From Mesorhizobium comanense (lineage in GTDB: Bacteria; Pseudomonadota; Alphaproteobacteria; Rhizobiales; Rhizobiaceae), in contig NZ_SCNN01000008.1 of NCBI RefSeq assembly GCF_005503535.1, positions 1 to 64,000 on the forward strand: a stretch of 64,000 bases of DNA, written 5' to 3'. Position numbers and translations under genes: made by a program. Shown in pieces: positions 19,551 through 27,081 of this stretch. A model generated the notes under the pieces. It searched no databases, had not been told where the DNA came from, and was given only the letters and a program-made list of their open reading frames with translations. How positions within the stretch are numbered: position 1 is the first letter of the stretch; each line of letters opens with the position of its first letter.

Positions 19551-19658
19551 CGGGTCCAACAAGGTCAGCAATGCTGACTTAGATAGCCGACGTGTCGGAC
19601 GCAACCACAATCCTTTGGGCCAGCAGCCGCCTTGCGACTTCAGCCGGCCGGATACCCG

Positions 19659-20618
19659 TCATCTGCCGGGAGACGGAGCCGGCAGATGACTGTTCGCGCC
19701 AGGCACGGTCTGTTCCCTGCCGCGCAGGCGGCGTAGCCCCTTCCGTCTCGGGGTGTTCTCCGGAAGCTTCACGCCGTGCGCCAAACCGAGGCCTGCAAGG
19801 ACCCGGATGAAGATCCATCCGAGATCGATCTGCCCGCGCTCCAGGCCAAGCCGCGCGGATTCGGGGAAGGCGTGATGATTGCCGTGAAAACTCTCGCCGA
19901 ACGTCACCAGGCCGAAACGCGGCAGATTGTAGCCCTGCACCGCCACGCCATCGACGCACCAACCCTGGTCGCCGCCACGATGCGCGAAATGCCCGACCAG
20001 CCAATGTCCGGTCAAGGAGACGGAAACACGCACCGCGATCCCCCAGACCACCCAGCTCCAGCCGCCAAGCAGCAGGAAGGCAATCGCCCATGGCAGTTGC
20101 TGCAGCATCCATGTGCGTTCGAGGAATTTGTAGAACCGGTCATTCCGGATCGACGGCTCGATGACGAAATCGGGCGGATTGCGCAACGCGACGGCGCAAT
20201 GCATCTGCCAGAAGGCGTCGATGAAGAAGGGCCGGCGGTGGGCATGCAGGTCGTGGCAGGCGGTCTGGCGCTGCGCCCAGTCGCGGATATCGTGCGCATA
20301 AATCATGCCGAACGGGCCGGCCATGCCGACCAGCACGCCGAGATAGACCAATGCGTGTTCGATCCAGATATGAACCTTGAACGACCGGTGGATGAGCAGC
20401 CTATGCATGCCGACAGAATGCCCGGCGCAGATCGTGACCGCCGTCATCACGACGAACAGCGCAAAGGCGCTCCAGTTGAAAGTAAGCGGCCCGAACACGA
20501 TGGCGATAACGGTCATCGCGCCGACCCAGATCGACTTGGCCGGCATCCAGACAACGCGGCCATCGCGTGCGTCGCTCTCGTGCCGGGAAATCATCCTGCC
20601 CGTGGAAATGGTCTTCAT
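19659..20618 (-). CDS. Membrane fatty-acid (acyl-CoA type) desaturase
   Basis: A diiron membrane desaturase of 319 residues related to delta-9 acyl-CoA desaturases. Histidine boxes are HRLLIH (H72, H77), HDLHAH (H122-H127, in the place of the usual HRxHH) and HGNHHAFP near residue 255. Four membrane segments surround them. It would introduce a double bond into membrane acyl chains. It is divergent from an ArsR-family gene, and two matching dyad sites lie between them, so it is probably repressed by that protein. The C-terminal 40 residues are basic and Pro-rich and may be poorly conserved. Confidence 0.88.
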   Translation of the reverse strand: MKTISTGRMISRHESDARDGRVVWMPAKSIWVGAMTVIAIVFGPLTFNWSAFALFVVMTAVTICAGHSVGMHRLLIHRSFKVHIWIEHALVYLGVLVGMAGPFGMIYAHDIRDWAQRQTACHDLHAHRRPFFIDAFWQMHCAVALRNPPDFVIEPSIRNDRFYKFLERTWMLQQLPWAIAFLLLGGWSWVVWGIAVRVSVSLTGHWLVGHFAHRGGDQGWCVDGVAVQGYNLPRFGLVTFGESFHGNHHAFPESARLGLERGQIDLGWIFIRVLAGLGLAHGVKLPENTPRRKGLRRLRGREQTVPGANSHLPAPSPGR

Positions 20619-20684
20619 CGGGAACCCCTCCTCGCATGAACATTTTCCGAACCCAGCCTTGCCTTTTGGGGTTTCGACCCGTAT

Positions 20685-20741
20685 TTAGGCAATAAGCTAA
20701 TCATCTACTATGGCAGATTAGGTATTTAGGCAATAGTCTAA
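20685..20741. promoter_or_regulatory. Two dyad operator candidates between desaturase and ArsR genes
   Basis: The same sequence GTATTTAGGCAATA occurs twice. Each copy forms part of a TTAG-N8-CTAA dyad, at 20685-20700 and 20726-20741, exactly 41 bp apart (about four helical turns). Between them lies a third inverted pair, CTAATC (697-702) and GATTAG (716-721). The arrangement fits cooperative binding of two ArsR dimers controlling both divergent genes. Confidence 0.65.
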
Positions 20742-20773
20742 ATTCGAAATCAAAAAGCGGGCAGAAGGCGCGC

Positions 20774-21193
20774 ATGCCTTCGCGAGCCATGAGGCGGCAG
20801 GACGTGATCGAAGAAAAAACATCGGATGGCGAAACGACCGCCGGCGCCAGCGGCGCCATACAGCGCGTGTTCGAAGCGCTGTCGTCGCAACCCCGGCGCA
20901 AGATACTCGCCTATCTCGCGCACTCGTCGCTGACCGCGGGCGAGATCGCGGCGCGCTTCGACATGTCAAAGCCGTCCATCTCGCAGCATCTGAACATCCT
21001 GGAGACGGCTGGTCTCATCGCCAGGGAGCGGCAGGGCCAGTTCATCCACTACTCGCTGGTCGAGAACAATCTGGTGAACACCCTCAATGGCTTCGTTCAG
21101 GATGTCTGCCCCGTTTCGCGGCCGCTGAAAAAGGAAAGCAAGGCCCTGGCCAGCGCCAAGGGCGAAGTCCCGCCGGCAGAACCGCAGGGGTGA
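20774..21193 (+). CDS. ArsR-family winged-helix repressor
   Basis: Small DNA-binding regulator of 139 residues. After a Thr/Gly/Ala-rich N-terminal stretch, residues 28-110 form the ArsR winged helix: VFEALSSQPRRKILAYLAH, the recognition region AARFDMSKPSISQHLNILE, and the wing LIARERQGQFIHYSL. No metal-binding CxC motif appears, so it resembles metal-independent autorepressors such as SdpR-like proteins. A single Cys is near the C-terminus. It is divergent from the desaturase, and dyad sites in the intergenic region suggest autoregulation and control of membrane lipid desaturation. Confidence 0.88.
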   Translation: MPSRAMRRQDVIEEKTSDGETTAGASGAIQRVFEALSSQPRRKILAYLAHSSLTAGEIAARFDMSKPSISQHLNILETAGLIARERQGQFIHYSLVENNLVNTLNGFVQDVCPVSRPLKKESKALASAKGEVPPAEPQG

Positions 21194-21215
21194 TCCGCCG
21201 GCGCCGTATGAGGCT

Positions 21216-21788
21216 CTACATCCCCTGCGGGCCTCGGTTCATGGCCGCCACGCCGGTGCGGCAGATCTCCACCAGGCCGAGCGGCTTCATGATGGCGATG
21301 AACTGGTCGAGCTTGGAACCCTTGCCAGTGATCTCGAAGATGAAATGCTCGGTGTTGGCGTCGATGACGCTGGCGCGGAAAGCGTCCGCCAGGCGCAGCG
21401 CTTCGACCCGGGCCTCGCCGGTGCCGGCGACCTTGACCAGCGCCAGTTCCCGCTCGAGCGGCCGCTCCTGACCAAGCTCGTGCGAACGGACGGAAAGATC
21501 GACCACACGATGCACCGGCACGATGCGTTCCAGCTGGTTCTTGATCTGCTCCATCACATGCGGCGTGCCGCGCGTCACGATGGTGATGCGTGACAGGTGC
21601 TTTTCATGCTCGGTTTCCGAGACGGTAAGGCTCTCGATGTTGTAGCCGCGCCCGGAGAATAGCCCGATGACCCGGGCAAGCACGCCCGGCTCGTTGTCGA
21701 CCAGCACGGAAAGCGTGTGCGTCTCCGGCTTCTCGGTTTCCTTGGCGATGAAGTAGGCGGAACCGGTCGGTTGAAGGTGCTGTGCCAT
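21216..21788 (-). CDS. ilvH: Acetolactate synthase small (regulatory) subunit IlvH
   Basis: Regulatory subunit of acetohydroxyacid synthase, first common step of branched-chain amino-acid synthesis; it confers valine feedback inhibition. It has 190 residues. The start at 21788 (MAQHLQPTGSAYFI) is used; longer frames upstream run through unrelated sequence. The N-terminal ACT domain shows THTLSVLVDNEPGVLARVIGL and GYNIESLTVSETE. The C-terminal ACT-like part has ELALVKVAGTGEARVEAL and FIFEITGKGSKLDQFI. It is separated from the large-subunit gene by a 3.1-kb CHAT-domain gene in the same direction, with 40 bp between the CHAT stop and this start. Confidence 0.95.
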   Translation of the reverse strand: MAQHLQPTGSAYFIAKETEKPETHTLSVLVDNEPGVLARVIGLFSGRGYNIESLTVSETEHEKHLSRITIVTRGTPHVMEQIKNQLERIVPVHRVVDLSVRSHELGQERPLERELALVKVAGTGEARVEALRLADAFRASVIDANTEHFIFEITGKGSKLDQFIAIMKPLGLVEICRTGVAAMNRGPQGM

Positions 21789-21828
21789 GGTCTTGTCCTG
21801 TCTCTGGCCGGCCTCTCGCCGGCGCTGT

Positions 21829-24800
21829 TCAATGTTCGAAGAGAATGTATGCGCTGGTCGATGCAGCCGGGAAACCGTCGATCTTGCCGGCCCAGGCTTC
21901 GCGTTTGGTCTTGATGAAGGCATCGGCATAGCTGATGCCGCCGAAGAGATTTTCGTAGAAGCGCGCCATGAACTGCATCGTGGCTTCGTCGCCGACCTCC
22001 TCCACGGTCAGCAGCGTGCGCCGGGCGCCGGCCACCGACAGCGCGAGCGGTAGGCCGCGCACGGTGGAGGTGACGCCGATGTCGCCAAGCGCCGTATCGC
22101 AGGCCGACACCACGACAAGCTGCGAGGACCGCAGGTTCCAGCTCAGGAGCTCGCGGGCGTAGACGATGTTGTCGCCGTCCCCTTCCCCGGGCTCGTCCGC
22201 CGGCCTGGCGCCGGAAAGCACGAAGCCGGCATTCATCAATTGTTCGGACCGCCCCTGGCCGGGTTCGAAAAAGCCGTGCGTCGAAAAATGCAGGATCGCC
22301 TTGCCGCCGGCAGCCGCGCGCATGGCCGCCTCGCCGCCGTCATTGCCTTCCGCTAGCTGTACCGCCATGCCCTTCTGGCGGGCGAGCGCGGCGATCTTTT
22401 CGACCTCGGCACGCGACCCCGGCAGATAAGCGCTGCCGCTTTCCTTGCCGTAGAAAAGGCCACCCGCCAACAGCATCGTGTCGTTGGCGGAAGGCCGGTC
22501 CTCTTTCTGCCGGAATTCATAGGCCTGCCGGCTGGTGGCCGTATGCAAGTCAACCAGTTCGCCCAGCCGCTTGCCGCCATCGGGCTGCAATTCGGCGAAA
22601 TCGACCTGATAGAGAAAATCGGCGGGGATGACGTAAAGCGCCTTGGCGCCTTTGGCCGCATCGCCCAGGGCCTTGGCGAGCTTCGCCCTGAATTTGCGTC
22701 CGGTATCGCCCTTGCCGTTCCTCGCGTCGATCGCGTCGACCTCCACCACTTCGACCGGGCCTTCGGCTCGCGAGACCGTGGCGAAAACCCGATACCTGTC
22801 CGGAGTGCCGCCCCGGTCCACGGGCCAATCGCCTGTGATCGCCAGGTCGACGATGACGTCGCCGGCGGCAGGCCTGGCAAGCGGCTTTGCCTCCTCCGGC
22901 GAACTGAAGATCCACTGCGCGACGGGCTGCTCGCCCCGCTTTTGCAAGGCGGCGTTCAAGGCGTTGCGGGAATCCTCCATCGCCTGCCGCTGGGGTGCCA
23001 GCGCGTCGGTGTAAAGTGTCGCCGTCACCAACTCGCGGAAACGCCCGAAATCGCTGAAATATTGCCGGATAAGGTCACGAAGCGCCTTGTCCTGGGTGGT
23101 TTCGGCCTCGGCCCGCAAACGCCGTTCGGTGCCCCGGGTCAGCGTCTTCCAATTGTCGAGCATGGCGGCGAACAGCTCCGCCGCATCGGCGTTGCGGGTC
23201 GCCAGCTCGGCGAGCGAGACCAGCATGTCGTCGACGAGCACGCGCGAAGCCTGCCCGGCGCGCAGGCTTCCCGAGGCCGACACGCTGGAACGCGCCCAGT
23301 CGAAGATGACGGCGTCGAGCTTGCGGTAACTTTCGACAGCGGCCTTGGCGTCCGTCTTCTCCTGCAGCCGCGCCTGCGCCAGCTCGGCCTCGAAGGTCAT
23401 CGGCTGCGCGTCACCCAGGCTCTCGCGCGCGATCGCCACGGCGTGTTCGCGATAGGCCAGTGCATCCTCGGTCAGCCCCATCGACTCGGCCTTGTCGGCG
23501 AAGAGATCGAAGAAGGCCAGCGACTGCTCGATATCGGCGCCGTCGGTGAACTCGGTCGTGTCGCGCGACTGGATTTGCTTGCGGCTCAGTTTTCGTTCAC
23601 CCAGGCGGAACTGCGCATAGGCCAGCCAGCGCCGGGTCTGCCGGCGGTAGTCATCATTGAAGCCCGGCTGGGCAACGATGCGCGAAATGGCTGCCAGCGC
23701 CGTCTCGGCATCCTTCCAGCGTTCGGCCTCCAGGAGGTCGTGCGCCATGTTCATCGCCGAAATGACGGTATCGCCGGCGCCCCCGCCAAGCGCCTTGAAG
23801 CGCTTGTCATAGGCGTATTTGTCGAATTCCAGCGCGGCGGCGGGCAGTTTCAGCGAGCGCAGCACGGCGGCGCGGTTGTTCATCATGCGCCACAGATCGG
23901 GGCTGTCCTCGCCAAGCGACTTGAGGCCGGTCTCGAAGATGAACTGGTAGGCGGCTTCGGCCGGTGCCAGCTGGCCGGCGGCGTGCATCGTCTGCGCCAA
24001 GCCATCATAGGCCGATAGGCCTTCGGCGCTGCCCATGCCGAAATGATCGGCCAGGAGGTTGAGGGCCTGGTAGCCGAACCGGTTGGCGCCCTCATAGTCC
24101 TTCTGGTCGCGCAGGAAGGCTGCGAGGTTGAACAGAAGGAAGCCCTTGCCCGGCCCGGCGTCGGTCTGCATCAACTTGGAGTCGAGACCGCGCTGGAAGA
24201 TGCGCTGGGCCGCCTCGGCGCCGGCAAAGCGGTTGAAACTGTCGCCGGCCTGCCCGACAGTCTTGAAGAACAGGTCGGCGTGACCGCCGATCTCCATCGC
24301 ATTGAGGGCCGCGAGCAGCCGCTTCTCGGCGACGTCGGCGCGTTTGGCGGTCAGCTGCGAATAGGCCGCATCGACCCGCGCATTGAGCGCGTCTTCCGAA
24401 TCCGGTCCGAGCCGCCCGGTGATGGCTTCGACATGAAGGTCGAGCAACCTGTCTTGTTCGTCCGGGTGCCCGATGCGGCCGGCGGCGTCGGCCAACATCA
24501 GCGTGAACTCGTCCCCGCGCCTCTGGTCGAGATCGCGGATAATGCCGTCCGCCCGCCCGATCAGCCTGCCGTAGAGATCCTGCCAGTCCCCGGCATACAT
24601 GTCGGCCTGCGCCATAAGATAAGCCGCGTAGGCGGCCGCCTTCGGGTCACGCCTGGCAAAGGCACCGTCGATCAGCGCCAGCGCCTTGTTACGGGCGCCG
24701 GCAAAGTCCGACTTGCGAATGGCGTCCTCGACCGCCTGGATTTCCGGCGGCCGCGGCGTGGCGTCCTGGCTTGTCGAAGCCTGGTTGCCGGCCGAGGGCA

Positions 24801-24933
24801 CCGCCTGGCCGGCGAGCCCGGCCGTGCCTGACGCCAGGACGATTGTCCCGGCGAGCGCAAGCCCCGCTATCCGCCGGCGCCGCGAACGGATCGTGGCAAG
24901 GTCCGGGCGTCCCATGGTTTTGGCCGCAAGCAA
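21829..24933 (-). CDS. Secreted TPR-CHAT protein (caspase-like peptidase family), inside the ilv operon
   Basis: A 1034-residue protein. The TTG start at 24933 has AGGA six bases upstream; an ATG at 24915 is the alternative. A basic signal peptide (RSRRRRIAGLALAGTIVLAS) suggests export. Residues 60-600 are alpha-helical and repetitive, consistent with TPR-like repeats. The C-terminal CHAT domain (about 700-1034) keeps both catalytic residues: His886 in HFSTHGFFEPG and Cys945 in VVVSACDTALGD. CHAT domains are caspase-like cysteine peptidases or their relatives. It lies 18 bp after the acetolactate synthase large-subunit gene and 40 bp before ilvH, so it is probably co-transcribed with both. 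Its target and purpose are unknown. Confidence 0.88.
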   Translation of the reverse strand: MLAAKTMGRPDLATIRSRRRRIAGLALAGTIVLASGTAGLAGQAVPSAGNQASTSQDATPRPPEIQAVEDAIRKSDFAGARNKALALIDGAFARRDPKAAAYAAYLMAQADMYAGDWQDLYGRLIGRADGIIRDLDQRRGDEFTLMLADAAGRIGHPDEQDRLLDLHVEAITGRLGPDSEDALNARVDAAYSQLTAKRADVAEKRLLAALNAMEIGGHADLFFKTVGQAGDSFNRFAGAEAAQRIFQRGLDSKLMQTDAGPGKGFLLFNLAAFLRDQKDYEGANRFGYQALNLLADHFGMGSAEGLSAYDGLAQTMHAAGQLAPAEAAYQFIFETGLKSLGEDSPDLWRMMNNRAAVLRSLKLPAAALEFDKYAYDKRFKALGGGAGDTVISAMNMAHDLLEAERWKDAETALAAISRIVAQPGFNDDYRRQTRRWLAYAQFRLGERKLSRKQIQSRDTTEFTDGADIEQSLAFFDLFADKAESMGLTEDALAYREHAVAIARESLGDAQPMTFEAELAQARLQEKTDAKAAVESYRKLDAVIFDWARSSVSASGSLRAGQASRVLVDDMLVSLAELATRNADAAELFAAMLDNWKTLTRGTERRLRAEAETTQDKALRDLIRQYFSDFGRFRELVTATLYTDALAPQRQAMEDSRNALNAALQKRGEQPVAQWIFSSPEEAKPLARPAAGDVIVDLAITGDWPVDRGGTPDRYRVFATVSRAEGPVEVVEVDAIDARNGKGDTGRKFRAKLAKALGDAAKGAKALYVIPADFLYQVDFAELQPDGGKRLGELVDLHTATSRQAYEFRQKEDRPSANDTMLLAGGLFYGKESGSAYLPGSRAEVEKIAALARQKGMAVQLAEGNDGGEAAMRAAAGGKAILHFSTHGFFEPGQGRSEQLMNAGFVLSGARPADEPGEGDGDNIVYARELLSWNLRSSQLVVVSACDTALGDIGVTSTVRGLPLALSVAGARRTLLTVEEVGDEATMQFMARFYENLFGGISYADAFIKTKREAWAGKIDGFPAASTSAYILFEH

Positions 24934-24951
24934 AACTGGTCCTGTCCCGGC

Positions 24952-26733
24952 CTACACCAGTTCCCGGCCCTTGGCGTCGATGGCGTTGGCGACGGCCTCG
25001 TCGGTCGCCTCGTCGGGCAGAAGCATCTCGTTATGCGCCTTGCCGGAGGGGATCATCGGGAAGCAGTTGGCAAGCGTCGCCACGCGGCAATCGAACAGCA
25101 CCGGCTTCCTGACCGAGATCATCTCCTTGATCGCGTCGTCCAGTTCGTCGGGCTTCTCGCAGCGTATGCCATGGCCGCCATAGGCTTCCGCCAGCTTGAC
25201 GAAATCAGGCATCGCCTCGGTGTAGGAATGCGACAGCCGGTTGCCGTGCAGCAACTGCTGCCACTGGCGCACCATGCCCATATACTGGTTGTTGAGGATG
25301 AAGATCTTGATCGGCGCGTCATACTGCACCGCCGCGCTCATCTCCTGCATCGTCATCTGCACCGAGGCGTCGCCGGCGATATCGACCACCAGCGCGTTGG
25401 GATGCGCGATCTGCACGCCGAGAGCGGCGGGCAGGCCATAGCCCATCGTGCCCAGCCCGCCCGAGGTCATCCAGCGGTTGGGTTTGTCGAAATGATAGTG
25501 CTGCGCCGCCCACATCTGGTGCTGGCCGACCTCGGTCGTGATGTAGGTGTCCATGTCCTTGGTCAGCGCGTAGAGCCGCTGGATGGCGTATTGCGGCATG
25601 ATCACGTCGTTGTTCATCTTGTAGGCGAGTGAATCGCGCGCGCGCCATTTGGCGATCTGCTCCCACCAGGGATAGAGCGCCTTCTTGTCGGCCTTGGCGC
25701 TTGCCCGCCACAGCCGCACCAGATCCTCCAGCACGCGTCCGACATCGCCGATGATCGGCACGTCGGTATGGACGTTCTTGTTGATCGAGGACGGATCGAT
25801 ATCGATGTGGATCTTCTTCGAGTTCGGCGCAAAAGCGTTGAGCCGGCCGGTGATGCGGTCGTCGAAACGAGCGCCGATGCAGACCATGACGTCGCAGTCA
25901 TGCATGGCCATGTTGGCTTCATAGGTGCCGTGCATGCCGAGCATGCCCAGCCAGTTCTTGCCCGAGGCCGGATAGGCGCCGAGCCCCATCAGCGTCGACG
26001 TGATCGGGAAGCCGGTGAGGTCGACCAGTTCGCGCAGGAGATGGCTGGCTTCCGGGCCGGAATTGATGACGCCGCCACCGGAATAGATGATCGGCTTCTT
26101 GGCGCTGGCCATCAGTTCGACAGCCGCCTTCACCTTCTCCAGGTCGCCCTGGACCTTCGGCTGGTAGCTGGTGCGCGGCGCGATCTGCGGCGGCACATAG
26201 AAACCCTTGGCGAACTGCACGTCCTTGGGGATATCGACAACGACCGGGCCGGGCCGGCCGGTCGTGGCGACATGGAAGGCCTCGTGAATGGTCGCGGCGA
26301 GTTCGTTGACGTCCTTCACCAGCCAGTTGTGCTTGGTGCAGGGCCGCGTGATGCCGACCGTGTCGCATTCCTGGAACGCATCCGAGCCGATGAGCGAGGT
26401 CGGCACCTGCCCTGTCAGGCAGACCAGCGGGATCGAATCCATCAATGCGTCCTGCAAGGGTGTCACCGCATTGGTGGCGCCGGGACCCGAGGTCACCAGC
26501 ATGACGCCTGCCCTGCCGGTCGATCGCGCGTAGCCCTCGGCGGCGTGGCCGGCACCCTGCTCATGGCGCACCAGAATGTGCTCGACCTCATCCTGCTGGA
26601 AAATCTCGTCGTAAATGGGAAGCACCGCGCCGCCTGGATAGCCGAAGACGTGCTTGACGCCATTGTCCTTCAGCGCCTGCACCACCATTTCGGCGCCTGT
26701 CATTTCGCGCCGCTCACTCTGTCCATTGCTCAT
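24952..26733 (-). CDS. ilvI: Acetolactate synthase large (catalytic) subunit, biosynthetic
   Basis: Thiamine-diphosphate and FAD-dependent enzyme of 593 residues joining two pyruvates, or pyruvate and 2-oxobutyrate, for valine, leucine and isoleucine synthesis. The N-terminal ThDP domain has MVVQALKDNGVKHVFGYPGGAV and the catalytic Glu in VRHEQGAGHAAEGYAR. The FAD-binding middle domain has MLGMHGTYEANMAMHDCD. The C-terminal ThDP/Mg site is DIAGDASVQMTMQEMS with NNQYMGMVRQWQ. A leader peptide and intrinsic terminator lie upstream (26811-26918), indicating attenuation control. The gene could equally be named ilvB. Confidence 0.96.
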   Translation of the reverse strand: MSNGQSERREMTGAEMVVQALKDNGVKHVFGYPGGAVLPIYDEIFQQDEVEHILVRHEQGAGHAAEGYARSTGRAGVMLVTSGPGATNAVTPLQDALMDSIPLVCLTGQVPTSLIGSDAFQECDTVGITRPCTKHNWLVKDVNELAATIHEAFHVATTGRPGPVVVDIPKDVQFAKGFYVPPQIAPRTSYQPKVQGDLEKVKAAVELMASAKKPIIYSGGGVINSGPEASHLLRELVDLTGFPITSTLMGLGAYPASGKNWLGMLGMHGTYEANMAMHDCDVMVCIGARFDDRITGRLNAFAPNSKKIHIDIDPSSINKNVHTDVPIIGDVGRVLEDLVRLWRASAKADKKALYPWWEQIAKWRARDSLAYKMNNDVIMPQYAIQRLYALTKDMDTYITTEVGQHQMWAAQHYHFDKPNRWMTSGGLGTMGYGLPAALGVQIAHPNALVVDIAGDASVQMTMQEMSAAVQYDAPIKIFILNNQYMGMVRQWQQLLHGNRLSHSYTEAMPDFVKLAEAYGGHGIRCEKPDELDDAIKEMISVRKPVLFDCRVATLANCFPMIPSGKAHNEMLLPDEATDEAVANAIDAKGRELV

Positions 26734-26810
26734 CGGTCTGGTCCCGTACTGTGCGCCATCTGGCGTTTGCCATTTGGGTGTTATTGGTCGTTTAGTCGTG
26801 TTTCAGGCAA

Positions 26811-26834
26811 TAAAAAAGGCCCCCGAGGGAGCCT
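26811..26834 (-). terminator. Intrinsic terminator of the ilv attenuator
   Basis: On the minus strand AGGCTCCC and GGGGGCCT form an eight-pair GC-rich stem followed directly by TTTTTT. It lies between the leader peptide stop (26868) and the ilvI start (26733), the standard place for an attenuator. Transcription would stop here unless ribosome stalling in the leader favours an alternative pairing. Confidence 0.85.
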
Positions 26835-26867
26835 GTGTGTTGCGCATGGGAGGTTTTCGCCCGGCGG

Positions 26868-26918
26868 TTACACCGCCTTGCCCACGCGCCTTCCTACGAG
26901 AATGAGTGCCGTTTTCAT
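26868..26918 (-). CDS. ilvL: ilv operon leader peptide (attenuation)
   Basis: A 16-residue reading frame, MKTALILVGRRVGKAV, ending 34 bases before the attenuator hairpin. Seven of its residues are Leu, Ile, Val or Ala, with L-I-L-V in a row and three valines in total, as expected for ribosome-mediated sensing of charged branched-chain tRNAs. The frame is too short for automatic gene calling. The ribosome site is weak, so the call rests on composition and position. Confidence 0.75.
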   Translation of the reverse strand: MKTALILVGRRVGKAV

Positions 26919-27081
26919 GGTGGCGGACCATAAAGGCGAACGCGCGGGGTCGTCAATGGGGTATGGCACGAATTCACTCAGCCGTGGGACCAGCCCGTTA
27001 CGCGCTACCATAGTACAGTTGAGCCCACCTTGTCCCCGCACCACAATGCCAGGCTTACGTGGTTGTCTGGGAGGAGGACGC

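Noticed and set aside
25768..27081. In-frame extension of the sigma-54 activator into a 1076-residue protein
   Set aside because: The extension runs antisense to ilvI, lacks family similarity, and a GTG with a strong ribosome site exists at 27082.
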